This document shows positions 19,052 to 27,796 of a DNA stretch of 64,000 nucleotides, in pieces. Below the pieces are notes generated by a model. The model was not told the DNA's origin. It did no database searches and saw only the letters and a program-made list of their open reading frames with translations. Origin of the DNA: JAVWIF01 sp036639635 (lineage in GTDB: Bacteria > Bacillota_I > Bacilli_A > Erysipelotrichales > Erysipelotrichaceae); assembly GCA_036639635.1 (NCBI GenBank), contig JAVWIF010000003.1:1-64000 (forward strand), written 5' to 3'. Position 1 is the stretch's first letter; the number at the start of each line of letters is the position of its first letter. The position numbers and the translations under genes are program-made.

Positions 19052-19897
19052 TCACTTCTTTCGTTGGATTAATTCATCTAATAAAGCAGTACACGCTATA
19101 GGATCAATTGGCAACGTTTTTAATAAGGCCTTTGCTTCTTCATAATAGCGATCTGCTTCTTTTTGTGCAGCTTCTATTCCCATTAAAGAAACATAAGTTG
19201 TTTTGTTATTTTCAATATCACTATTGATGTTTTTTCCTAATTTTTCACTCGTACTTGTTACATCTAAAATATCGTCTTGAATTTGAAAAGATAGTCCTAT
19301 CTTTTGCCCGATCTTTTCCCAAATTAAACAATCACTTTCATTAGCATGTGCTAAATAAGCACCACAAAGGAAAGGTAGTGTTAAGAGTTTACCTGTCTTA
19401 TAAAGATGAATATCTTTTAATCCATCAATGTCAATATTTGGATTAGATTCTCCTGTTAAATCTTTTACTTGACCTAATATCATTCCATTAGCACCACTAT
19501 ATTCACTTAAAGCACGTATTATTTGACTTGCAACTTGTGCATCATCAATGGTATTAATAGCGATTGTAAAAGCTTGTGTTAATAGTGCATCACCGGCTAG
19601 AATTGCACTTGATTCACCAAATTTCACATGACAAGTAGGTCTTCCACGTCGTAAAGTATCATTATCCATAGCTGGTAAATCATCGTGAATCAGCGAATAG
19701 GTATGAATCATTTCAATAGCTGCTGCTGTTCCATATCCGTCTAATGGATTTTTCCCATATGCTTGTAAAGTTGCTAACAAAAGACGAGGACGAATACGTT
19801 TTCCTCCTGCCATTAATGAATATTGCATTGCATCTTTGACTATACAATCGCTTACACTATCTAATGAGTGCGCTAAATAAGTTTCAAAATCAAGCAT
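19052..19897 (-). CDS. ispA: Polyprenyl (farnesyl/geranylgeranyl) diphosphate synthase
   Basis: Short-chain trans-prenyltransferase of 281 residues. The first Asp-rich motif is in HDDLPAMDND and the second in QIQDDILDVT; GGKRIRP is the conserved N-terminal substrate region. Product length is probably C15, by family; a C20 product cannot be excluded. The start overlaps the xseB end by 8 bp. Confidence 0.93.
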   Translation of the reverse strand: MLDFETYLAHSLDSVSDCIVKDAMQYSLMAGGKRIRPRLLLATLQAYGKNPLDGYGTAAAIEMIHTYSLIHDDLPAMDNDTLRRGRPTCHVKFGESSAILAGDALLTQAFTIAINTIDDAQVASQIIRALSEYSGANGMILGQVKDLTGESNPNIDIDGLKDIHLYKTGKLLTLPFLCGAYLAHANESDCLIWEKIGQKIGLSFQIQDDILDVTSTSEKLGKNINSDIENNKTTYVSLMGIEAAQKEADRYYEEAKALLKTLPIDPIACTALLDELIQRKK

Positions 19898-20102
19898 GAT
19901 GTGTGTCCTCTTGATAAGTAGTCAATAAATCTTGTACTTTATTTTCAAAGTTTTTTAATTGAGAATCACAAGAATTTACCAACTGTAACCCCTCTTCAAA
20001 CAAGGTGATTGCCTCTTCTAATTCAATATCATTCTTTTCTAAAACAGCCACAATCTCCTCTAAACGACTCATCGATTTTTTAAATGGTATTTTTTGTTCC
20101 AT
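19890..20102 (-). CDS. xseB: Exodeoxyribonuclease VII small subunit
   Basis: Protein of 70 residues, typical of XseB, with the family pattern SMSRLEEIVAVLEKNDIELE and a predicted helical hairpin. It partners with XseA in single-strand DNA exonuclease VII. It lies 1 nt after xseA and overlaps ispA. Confidence 0.93.
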   Translation of the reverse strand: MEQKIPFKKSMSRLEEIVAVLEKNDIELEEAITLFEEGLQLVNSCDSQLKNFENKVQDLLTTYQEDTHHA

Positions 20103-20103
20103 A

Positions 20104-21432
20104 TTATAAGTTCTCCTTTTTCTCTACTTTGGTAATTAGATTTCCATCAGCGAAGCGAAGTGTTAACTCATCATCAACGCAAACATCTTTCACACGTTTT
20201 ACAATATGTTGATCCTTATATGTGATTTGATATCCACGACTAAGTATTTTTAAAGGACTATAGGCATCTAATAAAGCCACATTTTGTTTCATACGATGAA
20301 GTGATTTTGTTTGATATTGTTCCATACTAGCTTTCATTTTAAATGTAAGCTGAGCTAACTCATTATTTTTTTCGTTTTTATTACGTTGTGCTAAGATTCC
20401 TAATTGATGTGACATACTTTGCAAATGCTGTTGTAGGTCTTTTTGCATATGTTCAACAATACTTAATTCTTTTGTATGTAATGCAAGTTCATTTTGTGCT
20501 TGTTCAATATAGGATAAAGGTCGTTTTATGTAACGATGTTCTTTGATAAGTGTAAGTTGATGATTTGCATCTGTTACATATTGTTCCATTGCTTTCATTA
20601 AACGTTGTTTGTAAGAAACAACATTTAATAAAACTTCTTGGATATCTGGTGTAATTAACTCGGCCGCCGCAGTTGGCGTAGGAGCACGAGCATCACTTAC
20701 ATAATCAACTAGCGTTGTGTCACTTTCATGACCAACACCACTTACGATAACGCTTTTTAAACTATAAATACAACGTGCTAGTTGTTCATCATTAAAGCAC
20801 CATAAATCTTCAATTGCGCCACCACCACGTGCTAGTAAGATAACATCATGCTCTTGCGCATCCGCAACTTCTAAGTTTTTAATGATTGCAGCACTAGCTA
20901 GTGTTCCTTGTACTAAACAAGGATAGACACTTACATTAGCTATTGGCCAACGACGAACTATGGTTGTTAAAATATCTTGAATGGCAGCGCCTGTTTTTGC
21001 TGTAATAATTCCGATATTTAAGGGATATTGCGGCAATGGCTTTTTATGAGTTGGATCAAATAAACCTTCTGCCGATAGTTTTTGTTTTACTTGTTCTAAT
21101 TGTAGAAACAAATCGCCTAAGCCATCAATTTGTACTTGTGTGACATATAACTGCATAGAGCCACTTGTCTCATAGATTGATAAAGATGCACTAACTATTA
21201 CCTTCATTCCCTCTTTTAATAATATTTTAGAGCGACTAGCGTAACTAGCAAACATGACACAAGATAGTTTAGATTTGTTGTCTTTTAAAGTGAAGTACCA
21301 ATGTCCACTACGATGATTGGTAAAGTTTGAAATTTCTCCCTTAATCAGAACGGATTGTAAATTCATATCCTCATCTAAGGTCTCTTTAATATAGTGAACC
21401 AAGGTTGAAACACTATATATAGGCTGGCTCAT
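20104..21432 (-). CDS. xseA: Exodeoxyribonuclease VII large subunit
   Basis: Protein of 442 residues. The N-terminal OB-fold region (1-100) is followed by the catalytic domain with GARGGG-like LARGGGAIEDLW and DYVSDARAPTPTAAAE near residues 245-260, then a long coiled coil. It forms exonuclease VII with XseB. Its start overlaps nusB by 4 bp. Confidence 0.95.
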   Translation of the reverse strand: MSQPIYSVSTLVHYIKETLDEDMNLQSVLIKGEISNFTNHRSGHWYFTLKDNKSKLSCVMFASYASRSKILLKEGMKVIVSASLSIYETSGSMQLYVTQVQIDGLGDLFLQLEQVKQKLSAEGLFDPTHKKPLPQYPLNIGIITAKTGAAIQDILTTIVRRWPIANVSVYPCLVQGTLASAAIIKNLEVADAQEHDVILLARGGGAIEDLWCFNDEQLARCIYSLKSVIVSGVGHESDTTLVDYVSDARAPTPTAAAELITPDIQEVLLNVVSYKQRLMKAMEQYVTDANHQLTLIKEHRYIKRPLSYIEQAQNELALHTKELSIVEHMQKDLQQHLQSMSHQLGILAQRNKNEKNNELAQLTFKMKASMEQYQTKSLHRMKQNVALLDAYSPLKILSRGYQITYKDQHIVKRVKDVCVDDELTLRFADGNLITKVEKKENL

Positions 21433-21809
21433 AAACGATCTAAAACTCCATTAATTAGACGATATGTTTCTTCATCACAATATTTTTTCGTTAAGGTGAT
21501 TGCTTCATTAATTACAATTGCTTTGGGTGCAATTTCTAAATCAAGTTCACAGCAAGCCATTAACAAAATAGCTTTTTCAACATATCCTAGACGTTCAAAA
21601 CTCCAATCATCACGTAAAGCTTCATTTATTTTATTTATATAAGTTTCTTTATATTCAATGGCATCGATTGTAATTGTATATAAAAATGGATCAATTTCAT
21701 TTGTTTCAGTATTGTCATATACACATTCTTTTATATCTTTATGTAATAAAAAATGTTGGTACAAACAAGTCATTCCTGTTTCCCGTAATTTGTGTCTGCT
21801 GTCGCTCAT
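21429..21809 (-). CDS. nusB: Transcription antitermination factor NusB
   Basis: All-helical RNA-binding protein of 126 residues acting with NusE in rRNA transcription antitermination. The conserved C-terminal pattern AIVINEAITLTKKY and FINGVLDRL-like LINGVLDRL is visible. The N-terminal part is slightly atypical, with SDSRHKLRETGMTCLYQ. It is first in the nusB-xseA-xseB-ispA-dxs-tlyA-recN run and is preceded by a GGAGG site. Confidence 0.92.
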   Translation of the reverse strand: MSDSRHKLRETGMTCLYQHFLLHKDIKECVYDNTETNEIDPFLYTITIDAIEYKETYINKINEALRDDWSFERLGYVEKAILLMACCELDLEIAPKAIVINEAITLTKKYCDEETYRLINGVLDRL

Positions 21810-21880
21810 ATAATTCCTCCATTTATCTTTCTTATTTTACCATATTTTATTGTTATTTGCATTCGTAAAACTAGTTTGTT

Positions 21881-22786
21881 TTAATCGTCTTGTCGATAAG
21901 GTACTTGTGCACTAGGCACAACACTACTAGCGGGTATTGCGTGTGTTGCCTGATCATCAAAAAAGATATGTGGTGCAAAAGCTTTTAATACATCTTTTTT
22001 AGTAATCCCACCTAAGAAGAATGCTTCATCAATGCGTACATTCCAAGCGCGTAATGTTCGTATAACACGCTCATGCGCAGGTGCACTACGAGCAGTTACC
22101 AAAGCAGTTCTTATTGGCGTTTCTGCTTCATCAAAGTTTGCCTGTAAATCTGATATCGTTTTTAAAAATTTAGCAAATGGTCCTGCTGGTAAATTCTTTT
22201 TTGCTTTTAATTTTTCATTTTCACTAAATGCTTGTAAACCTTTTTCTTGATATATTTTTTCTGATTCATTTGAAAATAGTACGGCATCTCCATCAAATGC
22301 AATTCGTATTTGATGGATTGGTAAGTTAGGATTATAGTCTTGCAATGTATTTGTGTATATACGTCCTGCAGCAAACCCTGCATTGATTGCTTTTTCTACA
22401 TCATCTTCATTAGCAGATAAAAATAAATCCACACCAAAAGCTTCTAAATAAGCCGATAAACTAACACCGCCACTTAATACAGCACGTGTAATATCTAGAC
22501 CAAAGTGTTCAATAGAATGAAAGATACGTAAAGAGGTATCTGCACTATTACGTGACATGATAATTATTTCAACAGCATGTGTTTTACTAACTTCATTTAA
22601 ATTTAATAAAGCCTTCGTTAAAGCAAAGCCACTACCTGGCTTCAATACATCATTCTCATGTTCTAATTGATAGGCAGAATATGCTTCTAATCCTTGCTCT
22701 TCAAATATTTTATTTTCTTCATCCAAATCAAATAAAGCACGTGAAGAAATACCAACTACCAAACAATCTCTCACATCCAAACCCAT
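21881..22786 (-). CDS. 5'-nucleotidase, NT5C1 family
   Basis: Cytosolic 5'-nucleotidase-like protein of 301 residues, probably dephosphorylating nucleoside monophosphates. It begins with a VVGISSRALFDLD segment, contains IAFDGDAVLFS in the middle and ends with HIFFDDQ, Asp-rich motifs of the HAD-like type-1 nucleotidase family. It sits between nusB and the Asp23 gene, where clostridial arrays normally have no such gene, so it seems to be an insertion into the conserved order. Substrate is unknown. Confidence 0.75.
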   Translation of the reverse strand: MGLDVRDCLVVGISSRALFDLDEENKIFEEQGLEAYSAYQLEHENDVLKPGSGFALTKALLNLNEVSKTHAVEIIIMSRNSADTSLRIFHSIEHFGLDITRAVLSGGVSLSAYLEAFGVDLFLSANEDDVEKAINAGFAAGRIYTNTLQDYNPNLPIHQIRIAFDGDAVLFSNESEKIYQEKGLQAFSENEKLKAKKNLPAGPFAKFLKTISDLQANFDEAETPIRTALVTARSAPAHERVIRTLRAWNVRIDEAFFLGGITKKDVLKAFAPHIFFDDQATHAIPASSVVPSAQVPYRQDD

Positions 22787-22806
22787 ATAATCGCCTACCT
22801 TTTTAA

Positions 22807-22835
22807 GAAAAAAAAGAAATCCGCAAAAGGATTTC
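22807..22835 (-). terminator. Terminator after Asp23-family gene
   Basis: GAAATCC/GGATTTC arms (22829-22835 with 22816-22822) and a long minus-strand T run lie directly behind the stop codon at 22837. This ends the spoIIIAH-asp23 unit before the nucleotidase. Confidence 0.8.
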
Positions 22836-22836
22836 T

Positions 22837-23166
22837 CTAAAATATAAAGCCTACTACTCGAATATCGATAAAATCTGGTCTATATCCGGTCATATGTTCA
22901 ATATTTTCAAAGATCTTACCTTGTACTTTGTTACAAACATCATTTACGTTTGCACTATACTTTACTTTTACATCAGCGCTTAATACAAGCTGATCATTTT
23001 GAATCTTGCATGTTATCGAATACTTAAATGGTGTTGCACTTTCCGCAATCTTTAAGTTTTCATCTTCTTCAATTACGATTTTCGCAATTGTTTGGAATGC
23101 TGATTTGTTCAAAGCAATCACTCCAATATCATTTTTTTCTTTAATTGCAATATATTCTTGAGCCAT
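22837..23166 (-). CDS. Asp23/Gls24 family protein
   Basis: Small alkaline-shock type protein of 109 residues; homologues associate with the envelope or follow spoIIIAH in Clostridia. The alternating beta pattern and the C-terminal VQGKIFENIEHMTGY match the DUF322/Asp23 fold. The frame opens at a GTG at 23175, but that codon is part of the AGAAGGTG ribosome site, so the ATG at 23166 is preferred. It follows spoIIIAH by 39 nt and is followed by a strong terminator. Its precise function is unknown. Confidence 0.85.
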   Translation of the reverse strand: MAQEYIAIKEKNDIGVIALNKSAFQTIAKIVIEEDENLKIAESATPFKYSITCKIQNDQLVLSADVKVKYSANVNDVCNKVQGKIFENIEHMTGYRPDFIDIRVVGFIF

Positions 23167-23205
23167 TTTTATCACCTTCTCCCTCTATTATACCAAAAAC
23201 AATTC

Positions 23206-23706
23206 CTATTTAAAAGTAACTTCGATCAAATATTTGTTATTTGTTAATTCACTTGCTTTTTGCATTACTTTTTGAGCGATGCTTTTCTCATCTTTTTGTT
23301 CAAATATTGTCACTATACAGCTCGCTTTTTGTATCTCTACAGCATTTTTATATCCAGCTTTTGTTAATGCTTGTACAACTGCTTCTTGTTCACTTACTTG
23401 TGCCTTTAAAGTATCTATCGCAGTAAGTGCACTTTGTTTCTTTGCCTCATCACTTTGTGCATTGGCAACGATATCACTTTGCTTATTAATTTCTGTATCT
23501 TTTTTTTGATTGATAGCGGTTTGTAAGTTTGTTACTGCTTTACTTTCTGATGTACTTTTTGTTTCACTTTCCTTTTTATTATCACTAGTTGATGCACGCT
23601 TTTCACTCATTACCGATTTAGAATCGGTTGGTAGTGTAACATAGTATACAGATAACATGAGAACAAGTGAAAACATAGTTAAAAATGCGAGTGCTTGTTT
23701 GTTCAT
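23206..23706 (-). CDS. spoIIIAH: SpoIIIAH-like sporulation protein
   Basis: Protein of 166 residues with one N-terminal membrane segment (about 6-24), a Ser/Lys/Glu-rich linker and a C-terminal domain of YscJ type from about 90. Family proteins form, with forespore SpoIIQ, a channel linking mother cell and forespore. The position before an Asp23 gene in this array supports the call. The linker is low in complexity. No spoIIIAA-AG genes lie directly upstream; the upstream neighbour is a RelA-like gene. They could be elsewhere or lost. Confidence 0.8.
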   Translation of the reverse strand: MNKQALAFLTMFSLVLMLSVYYVTLPTDSKSVMSEKRASTSDNKKESETKSTSESKAVTNLQTAINQKKDTEINKQSDIVANAQSDEAKKQSALTAIDTLKAQVSEQEAVVQALTKAGYKNAVEIQKASCIVTIFEQKDEKSIAQKVMQKASELTNNKYLIEVTFK

Positions 23707-23769
23707 AAATGTGTCCTCCCTGCCTTAGTTTATGCTAGAAAGACCATATTATAGACTATATTCTTTGAA

Positions 23770-25143
23770 TTAATCAAAAATCAAATGCATTTGTTTCATC
23801 CAATCCTCATAATATGCGCTTAGATATTGCATAAAATCATCATAAGAAATAACACGACGTTCTAATTCTTCAATAAATTTAACGAACGCTTTGTTCATTG
23901 CTATCATTTTATCATCATGAATAATATTAATCGTACCAATATCACATAATGACTTAGCTAATATTTTCGCACATTCTTCATGTAATAAATCACTTTGATC
24001 CATAGGTAAACGTACAAAGCTTGTATTTAACCAATAGTTATCAACTAAATAATTCTTAATTACATTTAGGAAGAGCGTGAAATCTTCGACATTATTGCCA
24101 GGTTCTATCGCAAATAACATCTTAAAGAAAACAAACCAATCATAATCCTTATTAATAATTGAAATCAAATAGTTCCCTAAGATATGTACAAAAATATCTT
24201 TCGATACAAAACTATCTTCAAAACAAATTTCATTTTCAAAATCCATCTGTATTGAATTCAATTTACGAAATGTTCGAAATAAAGTAGATATTCGATCATT
24301 ATTACCACCATCAAAACGAATATCTTTAATAAAGATATAATGTCCTAAAATAGTAGATGTGTTTTTCAAATTCATAGTGAACCCAATGGATTCATTCATT
24401 TTCATTGCAAATAAATCATTAATTGCTTTTGATATTTGCTTCTCAAAGCTTATTTCGGTAATACTTGCATCATTTTGTGAAGTGGATTGCATCTGATCAT
24501 AAATGATATTTAATTGACGATCTGTAATGGTTAAATTGGCTTTAATTGATGCCAATAAATCTTTCATAAAATCATCGTATACATAATAGTTAGTATTTTT
24601 ATAAACAAGTTTATGTTCAATCTCTCCCCAAAAAGAATGTACCAATGCTCTGATTTGTAATTCTACATTTACTTTTTGCCCATCTTTTAAATAATAGCCA
24701 TCTAAGCGATAGATTGCAAAGCCATTTTTTTGAATTTGAGGTTGACGTGATGTACAATCTAAATGAAAGTTCGGATTGTTTACGTTGTAATTATATCCAT
24801 CCTCTTCATTTACCAAGTTTAATTTGTTACGTAGTAATGTCAACACTTTAAATTCATCTTCAATAAAACGACACTCCACAATAAATCCAATTAAATCACT
24901 TAAATTATTTAGAATTCCTTGTGCACTTTCATTTTCTACATAAAAGCGATTACGAATGATTTTTTCACGTAAACTTTCTTTTGATTTCACACGTGAATTA
25001 ATATCCACAATCATTTCTGAAGAATCTTTAAAAAGTTCCATTAAATATGTTTCAATATCTAAAGTAATAGAATGATAAAAGGTTTTATTGGTTTCTAATA
25101 AAGCAAGTGTCTCATCAATTGTGTCAAATACCTTTAATCGCAT
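23770..25143 (-). CDS. RelA/SpoT-domain protein with long uncharacterised C-terminal region
   Basis: Protein of 457 residues. Residues 45-185 match a (p)ppGpp synthetase domain: RVKSKESL (51-58), DLIGF (83-87), VELQIR (160-165) and WGEIEHKLVYK (172-182). Some core positions differ from active enzymes: the Arg after DLxG is Ile, and the Tyr-Arg-Ser-Leu-His segment reads FAIYRLDG. There is no HD hydrolase, TGS or ACT domain. Residues 190-457 are mostly helical by eye and match no family I know; there is no membrane segment. The start overlaps the ribF end by 10 bp. It may be a divergent small alarmone synthetase or a binding protein; activity is uncertain. Confidence 0.7.
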   Translation of the reverse strand: MRLKVFDTIDETLALLETNKTFYHSITLDIETYLMELFKDSSEMIVDINSRVKSKESLREKIIRNRFYVENESAQGILNNLSDLIGFIVECRFIEDEFKVLTLLRNKLNLVNEEDGYNYNVNNPNFHLDCTSRQPQIQKNGFAIYRLDGYYLKDGQKVNVELQIRALVHSFWGEIEHKLVYKNTNYYVYDDFMKDLLASIKANLTITDRQLNIIYDQMQSTSQNDASITEISFEKQISKAINDLFAMKMNESIGFTMNLKNTSTILGHYIFIKDIRFDGGNNDRISTLFRTFRKLNSIQMDFENEICFEDSFVSKDIFVHILGNYLISIINKDYDWFVFFKMLFAIEPGNNVEDFTLFLNVIKNYLVDNYWLNTSFVRLPMDQSDLLHEECAKILAKSLCDIGTINIIHDDKMIAMNKAFVKFIEELERRVISYDDFMQYLSAYYEDWMKQMHLIFD

Positions 25144-26078
25144 ACATTCACTTCCCTTCGCTTTTTAAAATAATCTTTTGCATTACTAACATCTCTTGTT
25201 AACTGTTCACCTAAAGCAAATACATCTTTAAACTTTTTTTCTTCACGAATATATTCACAAAAGAAAAAGCTAACTTCTTCTCCATAAATATTTTCATGAA
25301 ATTCTAGCAAGTGTGCTTCTATACTCACATGTTCTTGATAGTTATAAGTTGGGTTATTCCCAATGTTAAGAATAGCAGAATATAGCCTTCCTTGAACCTT
25401 AACTTTTCCAATATAAACCCCTTTTTTAGGGATAATATAATTTTCTTCAAGTGCAATGTTTGCTGTGGGAAAACCATTTTCACTTCCCACTTGACGACCT
25501 TTAATAACCTTCCCACGTAGTTCATATACTCTTCCCATAAATTGATTTGCTTTGCTTATGTTTCCACTTCTGAGCAATTCTTCAATACGTGTAGAACTGA
25601 TTTTTTGATGTTCACTACTTACTTCTTCCACTACATCAACTTGAAAACTTGTTTGTTGTTTTAATGTGGTTACACTTCCACTTCCACGTGTAGCATAATG
25701 AAAGTCATAACCGCATACTAGTGTATGTAAACGTAATGGTAGCAATACTTTTTCATGAAAGTCTTGAATGCTCAAATCAGCCATTTCTTGCTTAAAGTTT
25801 AAAATAATCCAATTTTTAATGCCTAATTTTTCACCTATTTCAATGCGTTGTTTCATTGGTGTAATATGTGGAATATCTTTTATATGTTTTAAAATTGTCC
25901 ATGGGTCTGGTTCAAAGGTAATAAGTGAAGGCGTTGTATGATGAATATTCGCATCACTTACAACCTTCTCTATTAACTTTTGATGTCCTAAATGTAACCC
26001 ATCAAAATAACCAATACAAGCCGTTATTTGTTCTTCCATTTGTATTGGATTCTCTAAATCAACATGATATATTTTCAT
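25134..26078 (-). CDS. ribF: Bifunctional riboflavin kinase/FAD synthetase
   Basis: Enzyme of 314 residues making FMN and FAD from riboflavin. The N-terminal nucleotidyltransferase has YFDGLHLGHQ near 28-37 and the late SSTRIEELL. The C-terminal kinase has GFPTANI and NIGNNPTY. The frame could start at a TTG at 26093, but that codon lies in the TAGGTAATAAG ribosome region, so ATG 26078 is preferred. The gap to truB is 8 nt. Confidence 0.94.
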   Translation of the reverse strand: MKIYHVDLENPIQMEEQITACIGYFDGLHLGHQKLIEKVVSDANIHHTTPSLITFEPDPWTILKHIKDIPHITPMKQRIEIGEKLGIKNWIILNFKQEMADLSIQDFHEKVLLPLRLHTLVCGYDFHYATRGSGSVTTLKQQTSFQVDVVEEVSSEHQKISSTRIEELLRSGNISKANQFMGRVYELRGKVIKGRQVGSENGFPTANIALEENYIIPKKGVYIGKVKVQGRLYSAILNIGNNPTYNYQEHVSIEAHLLEFHENIYGEEVSFFFCEYIREEKKFKDVFALGEQLTRDVSNAKDYFKKRREVNVCD

Positions 26079-26086
26079 CTTATTAC

Positions 26087-26920
26087 CTACCAAAGTCCAC
26101 GTACGCTGCGATAAATATCATGATGATCTAACTCATACATGGCAACAATTTCACCATCTTTATCTACGATAACAACTTGTTTAGCATCGCTTTGAATATG
26201 AACGTGTTTTCCATTATAAATATCCGCAATTGGTTCATATGTAATCATTGGATAATGAGCCAATACTTCTTGCATTGGGTGTAGTGTAAAATTACCATTC
26301 GCTACATCTTGTAAACTCACACATGAGTCAAGACGAAAGCGCCCTACACGCGTTCTTACCAAAGAAGACATACAACCTAAATTACCAGTTTTCTTTGCTA
26401 TATCTACACAAAGAGAGCGTACATAAGTTCCACTACTACAACTCATTCTAAATGTTAATGTATCTTGATTTAAACATTCAATATCATATATGTGAACTTC
26501 TCGAAGTGGACGCTCTACACTTTCATTTGCTCGTGCATACTCATATAGTTTTCGTCCATTTACACGGACACTAGAAACCATTGGAGGAAGCTGTAGTTGC
26601 TTGCCTTTAAATGTATCTAGTACACTTTGGAAATCCTGAATAGGAACAATGGGGGCACTCTCAAGTGTTTCACTCCATATATCATCACTCAATGTATGTT
26701 TTCCTAACTCTAATTGAGCAATATATTCTTTATCTGTATCTTCTAAAAAAGGCAATACTTTACAAGCTTTACCAATCATCACCAAAAGTACGCCTGTAGC
26801 GTTTGGATCAAGTGTTCCACTGTGTCCAATTTTTTTTATATGTAAAATTTTACGAAGTTTTCCAACAACATCGTGTGATGTCATTCCTGCTTCTTTATGT
26901 ATCAATAAAATTCCGTCCAT
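26087..26920 (-). CDS. truB: tRNA pseudouridine-55 synthase TruB
   Basis: Enzyme of 277 residues forming the T-loop pseudouridine. N-terminus ILLIHKEAGMTSHDVV and catalytic HSGTLDPNATGVL (Asp near 39) are canonical; SCSSGTYVRSLC is the second conserved block. An in-frame extension to 26995 exists, but GGTGAGGTGATAACG precedes the ATG at 26920. truB-ribF is a common pair. Confidence 0.95.
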   Translation of the reverse strand: MDGILLIHKEAGMTSHDVVGKLRKILHIKKIGHSGTLDPNATGVLLVMIGKACKVLPFLEDTDKEYIAQLELGKHTLSDDIWSETLESAPIVPIQDFQSVLDTFKGKQLQLPPMVSSVRVNGRKLYEYARANESVERPLREVHIYDIECLNQDTLTFRMSCSSGTYVRSLCVDIAKKTGNLGCMSSLVRTRVGRFRLDSCVSLQDVANGNFTLHPMQEVLAHYPMITYEPIADIYNGKHVHIQSDAKQVVIVDKDGEIVAMYELDHHDIYRSVRGLW

Positions 26921-26994
26921 CGTTATCACCTCACCCATTATACCATAATTTTTAAATAAATTAGATGAGTTTTGTGTGAATGTAGAAAAAACCA

Positions 26995-27003
26995 TGATAT
27001 AAT
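26995..27003 (+). promoter_or_regulatory. Putative ttcA promoter (extended -10)
   Basis: TGATATAAT at 26995-27003, about 30 nt upstream of the TTG start, matches an extended -10. The -35 is weak. Confidence 0.5.
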
Positions 27004-27033
27004 AAACCCGTTTTTACAAAGGAGCGATGTACA

Positions 27034-27780
27034 TTGAATTTACATACAATATTAGGTGCCATACGCAAAGGTGATATTCATTATAATTTAATTGAAGATG
27101 GTGATATAATAGGCGTTGGTGTTAGTGGTGGAAAAGATAGTATGGTGTTATTAACAGCCCTACATTTTTACTCTAAATTTAAAGGTAAGAATTTTAAAAT
27201 TGTTGGTATTCATATTAAACTAGGTTTTCCAAATATGGATTTTAGCCAAGTGGAGGCCTATTGTGAAAAATTAGGCATCGAATTTCATTGTGTTGATTCT
27301 ATTGTTTATGATATATTAAAACGTAATCTTGATAAAAATGGAGATTTAAAATGTAGCCTTTGCAGTAAGTTTAAAAAAGCAACTGTTATTCAAAGTGCAA
27401 AAGAATATGGCTGTAATAAAATAGCTTTTGGTCATCATAGTGATGACGCTGTAGAAACACTCATGATGAATGCTATTCATGGAGGTAAGATTGCTGTATT
27501 TCAACCTAAAATGTATTTAACTAAAACAGATATTACCTTTATTCGCCCTTTAATATATGCTTATGAAAGTGATATTTTAAAAGCTCAACAAGACAATGAT
27601 ATTCCATTTGTCCAAAGTACTTGTCCAAATGATGGCTATACGGAACGCGCTGATATGAAAAAAATGTTAGCTGCCTTTTATACAAAATATCCGATGGCTA
27701 AAAGCAACTTCCTTTACATGTTACATAATGAAGAACAAGTTGAATTATGGCAACGTGAAGATAAAAAAAGTGAAAACTAA
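27034..27780 (+). CDS. TtcA-like tRNA 2-thiocytidine/PP-loop ATPase
   Basis: PP-loop protein of 248 residues. The ATP motif GVSGGKDSMVLL is near residues 29-40. Cysteines in LKCSLCSKFKK and QSTCPND fit the cluster-binding or persulfide cysteines of TtcA, which thiolates C32 of tRNAs. The start codon is TTG at 27034, preceded by AAAGGAG at a normal distance; the nearby ATG is out of frame. Substrate is inferred from the family; related TtcA/TtuA proteins differ in target. Confidence 0.82.
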   Translation: MNLHTILGAIRKGDIHYNLIEDGDIIGVGVSGGKDSMVLLTALHFYSKFKGKNFKIVGIHIKLGFPNMDFSQVEAYCEKLGIEFHCVDSIVYDILKRNLDKNGDLKCSLCSKFKKATVIQSAKEYGCNKIAFGHHSDDAVETLMMNAIHGGKIAVFQPKMYLTKTDITFIRPLIYAYESDILKAQQDNDIPFVQSTCPNDGYTERADMKKMLAAFYTKYPMAKSNFLYMLHNEEQVELWQREDKKSEN

Positions 27781-27796
27781 AATTTCACTTTTTTTT
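27763..27796. terminator. Bidirectional terminator between ttcA and HD gene
   Basis: AAAAAAGTGAAA and TTTCACTTTTTT arms flank a short loop, and A/T runs on both sides serve both convergent genes. The hairpin overlaps both stop codons. Confidence 0.75.
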
